NCBI RefSeq assembly: GCF_041261445.1
Contig: NZ_JBGCCU010000006.1
Location: 310,001 to 374,000 of the forward strand
From: Catenulispora sp. EB89
Lineage (GTDB): Bacteria > Actinomycetota > Actinomycetes > Streptomycetales > Catenulisporaceae
Reading direction: 5' to 3'
Length of the DNA stretch: 64,000 nucleotides
Shown: positions 6,825 to 13,995 of the stretch, one piece after another
Position numbering within the stretch: the first letter of the stretch is position 1
How the letters are laid out: each line of letters opens with the position of its first letter
Notes under the pieces: generated by a model
What the model was told of the DNA's origin: nothing
The model's database searches: none
The model's input: only the letters and a program-made list of their open reading frames with translations
Position numbers and translations under genes: made by a program

Positions 6825-9461
6825 ATGTCGAAGAATGCCAGGGCCCGACGAGTCCGCCGCCGCCTGATAGCCGGGATGGCGGTGTCCACCATGGTCAGCG
6901 CGGCCTCGATGGCGGCCACCGTCAGCGCACAGGCCGACACGGCCCCGTCCGGTGGTCAGTCGCCCGTGGCTGCTCCGTCGACGTCGTCGAGCCAGCCCAG
7001 CCAGCCGGATCCGACGTCGGCCGCGACGAGCACGGCGCCGACGCCCACGCCGACCCCCACTCCGACGCCGACCCCGACGCCCACCCCGACGCCGACTCCG
7101 ACGCCCCCGAGCACGACGCCGCCGACGTCGTCGGCGCCGCCCCCGACCTCGGACCCGACGCAGCTGCCGCCCACGCCGACCGCGCCGCCGCCGACCACCC
7201 CGACCCCGGCCCCGCCCGTGCCGTCGAAGGCGCCGCCGACGCCGGCGCCCAGCAAGGCCACGCCGGGCCAGCCGGTCCAACCGGGCCAGCCGATCCAGCC
7301 GGCCCCGCCGACGCCGAACCCGGCGCCCTACATCCCGCCGCCGGACCCGGTGCCGGTGCCGACGCACCCGCCGGCGGGCGCGGGCCAGTTCGACAACTCC
7401 CTGATCGCCACCACCGCGCTGGCCTACGTCGGCCGCTGGGGCGGCCAGGCCTGCGTGGACGCCAACCGCTTCCGCTCCGGCCAGTGCCGCGAGTTCGTGG
7501 ACTGCGTGGTGTCGCTGGCCAGCGGCGGGAAGATCTGGCCGGTGGACCCGGGCGGGAACTACCAGGTCGGGTTCAGCGCGGCCGGCGCGGTGCCGGTGGC
7601 GCCGGCCGCGGCCGTCGAGGGCGACATCATCCAGATCGGCGACCACGACGACTCCAACCCGCTGCACACCGCGATCGTGCTGACCAACCACGGCGACGGC
7701 ACGTACACCGTCGTGGACTCGAACTGGGTCGGCGAGCCGCTGATCAAGGAACTGGTCGGCGTGCACGACTGGACCCCGCCGGCGGCCGCGCAGTTCTGGC
7801 GCCTGGGCGCGGTCAACCCGAACAACCCCGGCTGGAAGATGCCGAAGAACGGCGTCACCGGCGGCTACGACCTGAGCGGCTACCAGCCCCCGGACACCGC
7901 GATCAACCCGGCCCCGCCGGCCCCGACCGCGAGCACGAACACCGTGAACGGCCTGGCGTCCGGGACGATCACGGTGCGCTCGGCCGACGCCGACCCGACG
8001 CACCCCGCGGTCCGCATGCAGTACTGGATCGACGGCAAGTCCGCGCAGGCCATCGACAACGCCCCCGGCGGCGCGCTGCTGCCGCTGGACACCACGACGC
8101 TGACCGACGGCCCGCACGTGATCACCACCCAGGCGATGGCCGACGACGGCGCCATCTCGCAGCTGTCGGCCCCGGTCACCATCAACGTCACCAACCACCA
8201 GCTGACCGTCGCCGTCGCCGCGCCGAACGCGCCGCTGCTGTCCGGCACGGTGCCGCTGGGCATCGGCGCGGCCCCGGCCTCGGACCTGGCCACCGAGACG
8301 CTGACGCTGGACGGCGTGGCCATGGCCGAGCCGATGACCACCAGCAACCAGCTGAACCTGGACACCACGACCCTGACCGCCGGCCAGCACCAGATCAAGG
8401 TCGCGGTGACCAACCGCGAGGGCAAGACGGTGACCTGGGGACCGGTGATCGTGACCGTCACCGGCGCGGCCACCGGACCGCGGGCCGTGCTGCCCTCGGC
8501 CACCGCCGGGCACGCCGACCTGGTCGCGGTCGACGCGACCGGCCGGCTGCTGCGGTACCCGTGGATCGGCGACGGGACGTTCGGCGTGCCGGTGCCGGTC
8601 GCGAACGGCTTCGCGGACGTCACCGCGCTCGTGGCGGGGCGCTTCACCGGCCCGGCCGGCGCGGTGCAGCTGCTCGCGGTGAAGAAGGACGGCAGCGCAC
8701 ACCTCTACGGCTTCGACGCCGCCGGCAAGGCCGTGGATCAGGGTGCTGTCAGCGGGGCGAAGTGGAACACCTTCCCGCGGCTGTTCGCCGGGGCGTTCAC
8801 CAGGGCCGGGCACGACGACCTGATCGGGATCGACGGCGCCGGGCACGCGCAGCTGATCACGCTCACGGTGCCGGCGGCGGGGACTCCGGCGGCGCCGGCC
8901 ACGCCCGCGACGCCCGCCGCGACCACCCCGCCCGGCTCGCTGCCCGGCGCCGGTACCACGACCCTTCCGGGTGCCGACGTCATGCCGCTGTCCGGCCCCG
9001 GTGCCGATCACACGGTAGTGCCGGCCGCCGCGACCGCGCCGAAGCCCGCCATCACCGCCGCACTGAAGGCGCTGCCGCAGAACCCGACGCTCGCCGCGGC
9101 GGTGGCGATCGAGGCCGCACCGGGCGCCGGCGGGATCGACGAGCTGCTGTCCACGGACGGCACCGGCGCGGTCGCCGCGTTCACGTTCACCGCGCAGGGA
9201 TTCGTGCCGGTGAAGACCGCGCCCGGCGCACCGGCCCTCCCGGCCCTGAAGCTGCCGGCCCCGGTCACCACGCCGGTGGACGGCACGTTCGTCGGGAGCG
9301 AGGCGCAGATCCTGGTCACCGGGGCCGACGGCCAGACCTGGATCATGTCGCTGGCGCACCCCGACCGGCCGGCTCAGGGTGCTGCGTTCCAGTCGGACGC
9401 GGTGGCGCCGGCGACGCAGCCCGCCCAGGGGCAGCACCGGCTGGCTCAGCCCGAGGGCTGA
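6825..9461 (+). CDS. Large secreted CHAP-like amidase protein with Ig-like and FG-GAP-like regions
   Basis: I place the start at the ATG at 6825 because it gives a classical signal peptide (a KNARARRVRRRLIAGMAV-type n- and h-region ending near AQAD); an upstream in-frame ATG would add 33 residues without signal character. The mature 878-residue precursor has four parts. Residues ~36-180 are a Thr/Pro-rich wall-spanning linker made of TP dipeptides. Residues ~185-335 look like a CHAP/NlpC-type hydrolase, with a GQCREFVDCVVSLA stretch that could hold the catalytic Cys and NPLHTAIVL that could hold the His. Residues ~370-565 resemble two Ig-like domains. From ~570 onward there are FG-GAP-like repeats (HADLVAVDATGRLLRYPW, HDDLIGIDGAGHAQLITL). 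It is probably a cell-surface or secreted peptidoglycan-acting or adhesive protein. The exact enzyme class is uncertain. Confidence 0.78.
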   Translation: MSKNARARRVRRRLIAGMAVSTMVSAASMAATVSAQADTAPSGGQSPVAAPSTSSSQPSQPDPTSAATSTAPTPTPTPTPTPTPTPTPTPTPTPPSTTPPTSSAPPPTSDPTQLPPTPTAPPPTTPTPAPPVPSKAPPTPAPSKATPGQPVQPGQPIQPAPPTPNPAPYIPPPDPVPVPTHPPAGAGQFDNSLIATTALAYVGRWGGQACVDANRFRSGQCREFVDCVVSLASGGKIWPVDPGGNYQVGFSAAGAVPVAPAAAVEGDIIQIGDHDDSNPLHTAIVLTNHGDGTYTVVDSNWVGEPLIKELVGVHDWTPPAAAQFWRLGAVNPNNPGWKMPKNGVTGGYDLSGYQPPDTAINPAPPAPTASTNTVNGLASGTITVRSADADPTHPAVRMQYWIDGKSAQAIDNAPGGALLPLDTTTLTDGPHVITTQAMADDGAISQLSAPVTINVTNHQLTVAVAAPNAPLLSGTVPLGIGAAPASDLATETLTLDGVAMAEPMTTSNQLNLDTTTLTAGQHQIKVAVTNREGKTVTWGPVIVTVTGAATGPRAVLPSATAGHADLVAVDATGRLLRYPWIGDGTFGVPVPVANGFADVTALVAGRFTGPAGAVQLLAVKKDGSAHLYGFDAAGKAVDQGAVSGAKWNTFPRLFAGAFTRAGHDDLIGIDGAGHAQLITLTVPAAGTPAAPATPATPAATTPPGSLPGAGTTTLPGADVMPLSGPGADHTVVPAAATAPKPAITAALKALPQNPTLAAAVAIEAAPGAGGIDELLSTDGTGAVAAFTFTAQGFVPVKTAPGAPALPALKLPAPVTTPVDGTFVGSEAQILVTGADGQTWIMSLAHPDRPAQGAAFQSDAVAPATQPAQGQHRLAQPEG

Positions 9462-9486
9462 TCGCACGGGCCGCGTCGGCGCACAG

Positions 9487-9600
9487 GCCGGCGCGGCAAC
9501 CCGTGCAGTAGTCGGCGCGGCAACCGGTGCCGCAGTTGGCTCGGCAGTCGGTGCCGCAGTCGGCGCGGCAACAGGTGCGGCATTCGGCGCGGAAATGGTG
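9487..9600. repeat. 24-bp tandem repeat, about 4.7 copies
   Basis: Four full units start at 9487, 9511, 9535 and 9559, and a partial fifth ends at 9600. Consensus begins GTCGGCGCGGCAACCGGTGC. The array starts 26 bases after the CHAP-like gene's stop. It could encode VGAATGAA-type residues in one frame, but no start or ribosome site supports a gene. Confidence 0.85.
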
Positions 9601-9603
9601 ACA

Positions 9604-9636
9604 GCCGCCCGGGAACTGGGAGGTCTCCCGGGCGGC
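9604..9636. terminator. Bidirectional terminator hairpin
   Basis: GCCGCCCGGGA (9604-9614) and TCCCGGGCGGC (9626-9636) form an 11-bp perfect stem with an 11-base loop. It lies between the rightward CHAP-like gene and the leftward small membrane-protein gene, so it can end both transcripts. Confidence 0.8.
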
Positions 9637-9653
9637 CGTCTACGCCTTGTCTA

Positions 9654-9848
9654 TCAGGTTCGCCGATCCGGCGCCACGGTCCCGGGCTCCCCGAGGGCCG
9701 GCACCGGGGGCGCGGCCGCTCCGTTCGCGCCCTCCCCGCCGTGCTCTTTGCGATCGTCCGCACAACGGTCCGTCAGCCGGAGGACCAGCACGATGTTCGC
9801 CAGGACGAGGACGGCGACAATGGTGGCCAGCACGGACGAAAGGGACAT
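9654..9848 (-). CDS. Small single-pass membrane protein, 64 residues
   Basis: A short frame starts at the ATG at 9848, preceded by AAGGAG five bases away. An in-frame GTG two codons earlier overlaps that ribosome site and is a less likely start. The product is MSLSSVLATIVAVLVLANIV followed by a short hydrophobic LVLRL, giving one N-terminal membrane helix and a polar Glu/Gly/Ala/Pro-rich tail of about 35 residues. It could be a small membrane regulator or anchor; the function is unknown. Support comes from the strong ribosome site, the clean membrane helix and the dedicated terminator after its stop. Confidence 0.6.
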   Translation of the reverse strand: MSLSSVLATIVAVLVLANIVLVLRLTDRCADDRKEHGGEGANGAAAPPVPALGEPGTVAPDRRT

Positions 9849-10091
9849 GCGCACTCCTTGCCGAGCACCGCGGCCGAGGGACCGGCGCTTAAGGGTGATC
9901 AGGTGCGGATGCTAGCAAAGCCGGACCCGCGCGGGTAAGGGCCTGATTTCCCTGACGGCCCGTTGTCCTGGGCCGGGTATCGCAGGGTATTCATAAAGTT
10001 ACTCTCCGCAGTCGGATCCGCCGCCACCCGTGTCCGGAACTGACAGAAGCCCGTCATTGCCGCCATCGCCGTCCCGGGTGAGGATGGAGCC

Positions 10092-11072
10092 ATGGCCGGA
10101 ACCCGACGGATCGTGATCGCGGTGTTCCCGGACGTCGACCTGCTCGACGTCACGGGACCGGCCGAGGTGTTCGCGCTGGCGAACCGGGAGTGCGGACGGT
10201 CCGCCTACCGGGTCGAGCTCGCCGGGCGCCGAGTCGGGCCGGTCGCCACGTCAGCGGGGGTCCGGTTGCTCACCGATGTGGCGTTCGCCGAGGTCGGCGG
10301 GTCCGTCGACACGCTGATCGTCCCGGGCGCCGTGAACCTCGGCGCCGCGGGGCCCGTCGCGCGGGTCGACCAGGACGTGGTGGCATGGGTCGCCGCGGTG
10401 GCGCCGTCGGCGCGCCGGGTGGCCTCGGTGTGCGTTGGCGCGCACGTGCTGGCCGCCGCCGGGCTGCTCGACGGCAAGACCGCGACGACGCACTGGTCCA
10501 CCGCCGCGCAGCTGGCGGCGGAGCATCCGGCGGTGCGGGTGGACCCCGACCCGATCTTCGTGCGGTCCGGAAAAGTGTGGACCGGCGCGGGGATCAGCGC
10601 GTGTATGGACCTCGCGCTCGCGCTCGTCGCCGAGGACCTCGGCGAGGACGTGGCGCTCGGGGTGGCCCGGCAGCTGGTGGTCTACCTGCGGCGGCAGGGC
10701 GGCCAGAGCCAGTTCTCGGTGCCGCTCAGCGCCCCGCCGGCCGGCCGCCGGGACATCGACGAGCTGCGGATCTACGTCGCCGAGCACCTGGACGCCGACC
10801 TGTCGGCCCCGGCACTGGCGGCGCGCATGTGCCTGAGCGAGCGGCACTTCGCCCGCGTCTTCCGCCAGGAGACCGGCACGACGCCGGCCGCCTACGTCGA
10901 GGCCGCACGCGTCGAGGCGGCACGCAGGCTGCTGGAGACCACCGACGCGGCGCTGGACGAGGTCGCGGCCGGCAGCGGCCTGGGCTCGGTGGAGACGCTG
11001 CACCGCGCGTTGCGGCGGCAGATCGGGACCACCCCGGCGGCCTACCGGCGGCGGTTCCGCGTCACCGCCTGA
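10092..11072 (+). CDS. GlxA-family transcriptional regulator (DJ-1/PfpI plus AraC)
   Basis: The 326-residue protein has an N-terminal DJ-1/PfpI-like domain (residues ~1-190). It opens with RIVIAVFPDVDLLDVTGPAE, and the nucleophile-elbow-like Cys lies in RRVASVCVGAHVLAAAGLL. The C terminus (~215-326) is an AraC/XylS domain with two helix-turn-helix units, including LAARMCLSERHFARVFRQET and GLGSVETLHRALRRQIGTTP. GlxA-type proteins use the DJ-1 domain as a sensor and the AraC domain to bind DNA. The isochorismatase-fold hydrolase gene 70 bases downstream on the same strand is the likely target or partner. The start ATG is preceded by GAGG eight bases away. Confidence 0.9.
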   Translation: MAGTRRIVIAVFPDVDLLDVTGPAEVFALANRECGRSAYRVELAGRRVGPVATSAGVRLLTDVAFAEVGGSVDTLIVPGAVNLGAAGPVARVDQDVVAWVAAVAPSARRVASVCVGAHVLAAAGLLDGKTATTHWSTAAQLAAEHPAVRVDPDPIFVRSGKVWTGAGISACMDLALALVAEDLGEDVALGVARQLVVYLRRQGGQSQFSVPLSAPPAGRRDIDELRIYVAEHLDADLSAPALAARMCLSERHFARVFRQETGTTPAAYVEAARVEAARRLLETTDAALDEVAAGSGLGSVETLHRALRRQIGTTPAAYRRRFRVTA

Positions 11073-11142
11073 CGTTTCCGCGCACCGAATTTCTGCACTG
11101 AATCTGTGCACTGAATAGCGACTGACAATTCCGAGGAGAAGT

Positions 11143-11748
11143 ATGTCTACGTCACCAACACTGCGTTCCATCATCGGACTTGACAATGCCTTGCCGAAGC
11201 TCGCCGACGCGACGCTCGTCATGGTCGATTTCCAGAACACCTATCGCACCGGCGTGATGGAGCTCGACGGCGCCGACGCCGCGGTGGCGGCCGGCGCACG
11301 GCTGCTGCGCGCGGCGCGAGCAGCGGGAGCGCAGGTCGTGCACATCGTCAACGACGGCGGCGAGGGCACCCCCTATGACATCCGCGCAGAGATCGGCTCG
11401 ATCATCACAGAGGTGGCACCGATCGACGGCGAGCCGGTGGTGGTGAAGACGTTCCCGAACGCCTTCCACCACACCGACCTGGAGAAGACACTGCGCGAGC
11501 TCGGCGCCGGGCCGGAGTTGGTACTCGCCGGCTTCATGACGCACATGTGCGTGACCTTCACCGCCCAGGGCGCCTTCAACCTCGGCTACCGCCCGACGGT
11601 GGTCGCCGACGCGACGGCGACCCGGTCGCTCGCCGGGCCGGACGGCGCGCCGCAGCCTGCTGACATGCTGCAGGCCGCGGCGCTGACCACGATCGGAGAC
11701 CTGTTCGGCATCGTGGTTCCGAACGTGGAGGTGCTACTTAAGAGCTAG
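11143..11748 (+). CDS. Isochorismatase-family cysteine hydrolase
   Basis: The 201-residue protein has the isochorismatase fold. The catalytic Asp lies in TLVMVDFQNTYRTGV, a Lys in EPVVVKTFPNAF, and the nucleophilic Cys in LAGFMTHMCVTFTAQGAF. That triad is typical of nicotinamidase-like amidohydrolases, but the substrate is open. The ribosome site is excellent (GAGGAGAAGT just before the ATG). The gene follows the GlxA-type regulator by 70 bases and is probably regulated by it. It ends six bases before the end of the convergent ahcY gene, with no terminator between the two. Confidence 0.88.
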   Translation: MSTSPTLRSIIGLDNALPKLADATLVMVDFQNTYRTGVMELDGADAAVAAGARLLRAARAAGAQVVHIVNDGGEGTPYDIRAEIGSIITEVAPIDGEPVVVKTFPNAFHHTDLEKTLRELGAGPELVLAGFMTHMCVTFTAQGAFNLGYRPTVVADATATRSLAGPDGAPQPADMLQAAALTTIGDLFGIVVPNVEVLLKS

Positions 11749-11754
11749 CGACTC

Positions 11755-13215
11755 TCAGTACCGATAGTGCTCGGCCTTGTAAGGGCCCTCAATCGGCACG
11801 CCCAGGTAGTCGGCCTGCTCCGCCGACAGCTCGGTCAGCTGCACCCCGAGGGCGTCGAGGTGCAGCCGCGCCACCTTCTCGTCCAGGTGCTTGGGCAGCC
11901 GGTACACGTCCTCCGTGTACTGGTCCTGATTCGTGAACAGCTCGATCTGGGCCAGCACCTGGTTCGCGAACGACGCCGACATCACGAAGCTCGGGTGGCC
12001 GGTGGCGTTGCCGAGGTTGAACAACCGGCCCTCGGAGAGCACGAGCACCGCGTGCCCGTCCGCGAACGTCCACTGGTGCACCTGCGGCTTGACCTCGGTC
12101 TTGGTCACGCCCGGATGCGCCGCCAGGCCGGCCAGGTCGATCTCGGTGTCGAAGTGCCCGACGTTGCCGACGATCGCGTTGTGGCGCATGCGCGCCAGGT
12201 GTTCCACGCGGATCGCGCTGGTACCGCCGGTGGCGGTGACGAACAGGTGCGCGTCCTCGACGACCTGGTCCAGGCGCGCCACCTGGAAGCCGTCCATCGC
12301 CGCCTGCAGGGCGTTGATGGGGTCGATCTCCGTCACCACGACGCGCGCGCCCTGGCCGCGCAGCGCCTCGGCCGCGCCCTTGCCGACGTCGCCGTAGCCG
12401 CACACCACGGCCAGCTTGCCGCCGAGCATGACGTCGGTGGCGCGGTTCAGGCCGTCGGGCAGGGAGTGGCGGATGCCGTACTTGTTGTCGAACTTCGACT
12501 TGGTGACCGAGTCGTTGACGTTGATCGCCGGGAACAGCAGCCGGCCCTCGCGAGCCAGCTTGTACAAGCGCGCGACGCCGTTGGTGGTCTCCTCCGACAC
12601 CCCGCGCAGCACGGCGGCGATGCGGGTGAAGCGGGTGTCGTCCTCGTCGAGGCTCTCGGCCAGCAGCGCCAGGATCTGGCGGCGCTCCTCGTGGTCGCCC
12701 GGCTCCGGTTCCGGGACCCGGCCGGCCGTCTCGTACTCGGCGCCGAGGTGCACCAGCAGCGTGGCGTCGCCGCCGTCGTCCACCAGCAGGTCCGGGCCCC
12801 GGCCGTCGCCGAAGTCGAAGAGCTGGCGGGTGCACCACCAGTACTCCTCCAGCGTCTCGCCCTTCCAGGCGAACACGGAGGTGCCGGTGGGCTTGTCGGG
12901 GGTGCCGTCGGGGCCGACGACGACCGCGGCGGCCGCCTCGTCCTGGGTGGAGAAGATGTTGCAGGACACCCATCGGACCTCGGCGCCGAGCGCCACGAGG
13001 GTCTCGATGAGGACCGCGGTCTGCACGGTCATGTGCAGGGAGCCGGCGATCCGGGCGCCGCGCAGGGGCTGGGCCGCCGCGTGCTCGGCGCGCAACGCCA
13101 TCAGGCCGGGCATCTCGTGCTCGGCCAGTGTGATCTGCCGGCGGCCGTACTCGGCCAGTTCGAGGTCGGCGACGGCGAACCGCAGGCCGTCGATCTCCTC
13201 ACTGTGGTGCTTCAT
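11755..13215 (-). CDS. ahcY: Adenosylhomocysteinase (S-adenosyl-L-homocysteine hydrolase)
   Basis: This enzyme splits S-adenosylhomocysteine, the by-product of SAM-dependent methylation, into adenosine and homocysteine with bound NAD. The 486-residue protein shows the family core: the N-terminal [13 protein letters not shown] and [20 protein letters not shown], then [20 protein letters not shown] (catalytic Lys/Asp region). The NAD-binding [31 protein letters not shown] and the C-terminal [10 protein letters not shown] follow. I use the ATG at 13215, where GGGAAAG precedes by 5 bases and the family N terminus begins; an in-frame start 63 bases upstream falls inside the leader. The leader carries an SAH riboswitch, which fits control by the enzyme's own substrate. 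The gene stands alone, convergent with the hydrolase gene. Confidence 0.97.
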   Translation of the reverse strand: MKHHSEEIDGLRFAVADLELAEYGRRQITLAEHEMPGLMALRAEHAAAQPLRGARIAGSLHMTVQTAVLIETLVALGAEVRWVSCNIFSTQDEAAAAVVVGPDGTPDKPTGTSVFAWKGETLEEYWWCTRQLFDFGDGRGPDLLVDDGGDATLLVHLGAEYETAGRVPEPEPGDHEERRQILALLAESLDEDDTRFTRIAAVLRGVSEETTNGVARLYKLAREGRLLFPAINVNDSVTKSKFDNKYGIRHSLPDGLNRATDVMLGGKLAVVCGYGDVGKGAAEALRGQGARVVVTEIDPINALQAAMDGFQVARLDQVVEDAHLFVTATGGTSAIRVEHLARMRHNAIVGNVGHFDTEIDLAGLAAHPGVTKTEVKPQVHQWTFADGHAVLVLSEGRLFNLGNATGHPSFVMSASFANQVLAQIELFTNQDQYTEDVYRLPKHLDEKVARLHLDALGVQLTELSAEQADYLGVPIEGPYKAEHYRY

Positions 13216-13268
13216 GCTCGCTTTCCCGTCTTCGCATGAGGTGGTGGAACCCCGGGGAAGCACAAAGC

Positions 13269-13289
13269 GCGCCTCCACGAGGGAGGCGC
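13269..13289 (-). promoter_or_regulatory. Expression-platform hairpin competing with the SAH pseudoknot
   Basis: GCGCCTCC (13289-13282 on the transcript) pairs with GGAGGCGC (13276-13269) as an 8-bp stem with a 5-base loop. Its 5' arm is the same segment that forms the riboswitch pseudoknot, so the two structures exclude each other. Without ligand the hairpin can form and would act as a terminator. There is no long U run after it, as is common in high-GC actinobacteria. Confidence 0.7.
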
Positions 13290-13354
13290 CCTTGGGAAAG
13301 TCGTCGGGACCGAGCGTGGCGGATTCAAGGATCCGTTGCAGCGCCTCTCAGCTC
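13281..13354 (-). promoter_or_regulatory. S-adenosylhomocysteine (SAH) riboswitch aptamer
   Basis: Read on the minus strand, the ahcY leader contains the SAH-aptamer core GAGGCGCTGCAACGG, a hairpin, and then GCCACGCTCGG. P1 pairs GCTGAG (13352-13347) with CTCGGT (13314-13309, two wobble pairs). P2 is CGGAT/ATCCG (13335-13331 with 13324-13320) closing a 6-base loop. The pseudoknot pairs GAGGCGC (13347-13341) with GCGCCTC (13289-13283). This arrangement and the GCTGCAA signature match the known SAH riboswitch class, which is found upstream of ahcY-type genes and turns expression on when SAH accumulates. Confidence 0.85.
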
Positions 13355-13374
13355 CGGCGGCGCCGTGATGAGCG

Positions 13375-13396
13375 GCGCGCAACAAATGTAGCGCGC
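13375..13396 (-). terminator. Hairpin after the acetyltransferase gene
   Basis: GCGCGC (13375-13380) and GCGCGC (13391-13396) pair around a 10-base A/T-rich loop. It lies between the stop of the upstream leftward acetyltransferase gene and the SAH riboswitch, and would keep that transcript out of ahcY. Confidence 0.5.
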
Positions 13397-13409
13397 GACG
13401 CTCGGCTGT

Positions 13410-13850
13410 TCACAGTTGGCGCTTGAAGACCACCTTGGGGTCGCCCGGTCCGGCGTAGTCGTCGACGACCTCCGCGGTGAAGCCGATGGCGGTGTGGAAG
13501 GCGACGCTGTTGACGTTCGCCACACTGGTGATCGCCTTCAGGCTGGTGGCGCCCTGGGCCGCGGCCAGCCGGGCGAACTCCTCGTGCAGCCGGCGGCCCA
13601 GGCCCGAGCCGCGGGTGTCGTCGCGGGTGGCGATGAAGTGGACGTAGCCGACGTGGTCCTGGTTCACCCAGCCCATGAGGTAGCCGCGGATGCCGTCCGG
13701 GGAGTCGGCGACCATGCAGGTCGGGCCGAACTCGTGGACCAGCGGGAAGTGGTGGCCCGCGCGCATGTCGCGCTCGCCCCAGTAACGCGGCAGGTCGGCG
13801 AGGATCTGGTGCAGGTCCGCGACGGTCATCGGGCGCATGGTCTCGCTCAT
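13410..13850 (-). CDS. GNAT-family N-acetyltransferase
   Basis: The 146-residue protein has GNAT features: the acetyl-CoA-binding motif A in VHFIATRDDTRGSGLGRRLH (R-x-x-G-x-G/A pattern) and the C-terminal motif NVNSVAFHTAIGFTAEVVDD. These enzymes transfer an acetyl group to an amine of a small molecule or protein; the acceptor is unknown. I place the start at the ATG at 13850 (MSETMRPMTVADLHQIL). An in-frame start seven codons upstream adds MLCQDLS without a better ribosome site. The gene lies between the multicopper oxidase and ahcY on the same strand, with hairpins on both sides, so it is probably transcribed on its own. Confidence 0.85.
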   Translation of the reverse strand: MSETMRPMTVADLHQILADLPRYWGERDMRAGHHFPLVHEFGPTCMVADSPDGIRGYLMGWVNQDHVGYVHFIATRDDTRGSGLGRRLHEEFARLAAAQGATSLKAITSVANVNSVAFHTAIGFTAEVVDDYAGPGDPKVVFKRQL

Positions 13851-13877
13851 GGAGAGATCTTGACACAGCACGGAGAC

Positions 13878-13916
13878 GGGCCCGGAACCGGCGGGGCGAG
13901 CTCCGGTTCCGGGCCC
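13878..13916 (-). terminator. Strong hairpin terminator after the multicopper oxidase gene
   Basis: GGGCCCGGAACCGG (13878-13891) and CCGGTTCCGGGCCC (13903-13916) form a 14-bp perfect stem with an 11-base loop, about 80 bases after the stop of the leftward multicopper oxidase gene. Confidence 0.85.
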
Positions 13917-13920
13917 TGTG

Positions 13921-13971
13921 GCGGGTCGGGGTGGTCGGGGTGGTCGGTCGGGTCGGGGTGGGCCGAGCTGG
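13921..13971 (+). repeat. G-rich GGTCGGGGT repeats
   Basis: The plus strand carries closely spaced runs of three or four G (units like GGTCGGGGT, repeated with drift) between the oxidase stop codon and its terminator. The pattern fits intramolecular G-quadruplex formation on this strand. In the oxidase mRNA the same stretch is C-rich. Confidence 0.6.
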
Positions 13972-13995
13972 TCGGGGCTGGTGAGGGCTGCTCGG

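Noticed and set aside
9487-9600. Plus-strand frame encoding VGAATGAA repeats after the CHAP-like gene
   Set aside because: No ribosome site or start codon in a sensible place; it crosses a terminator hairpin and overlaps the small membrane-protein gene.
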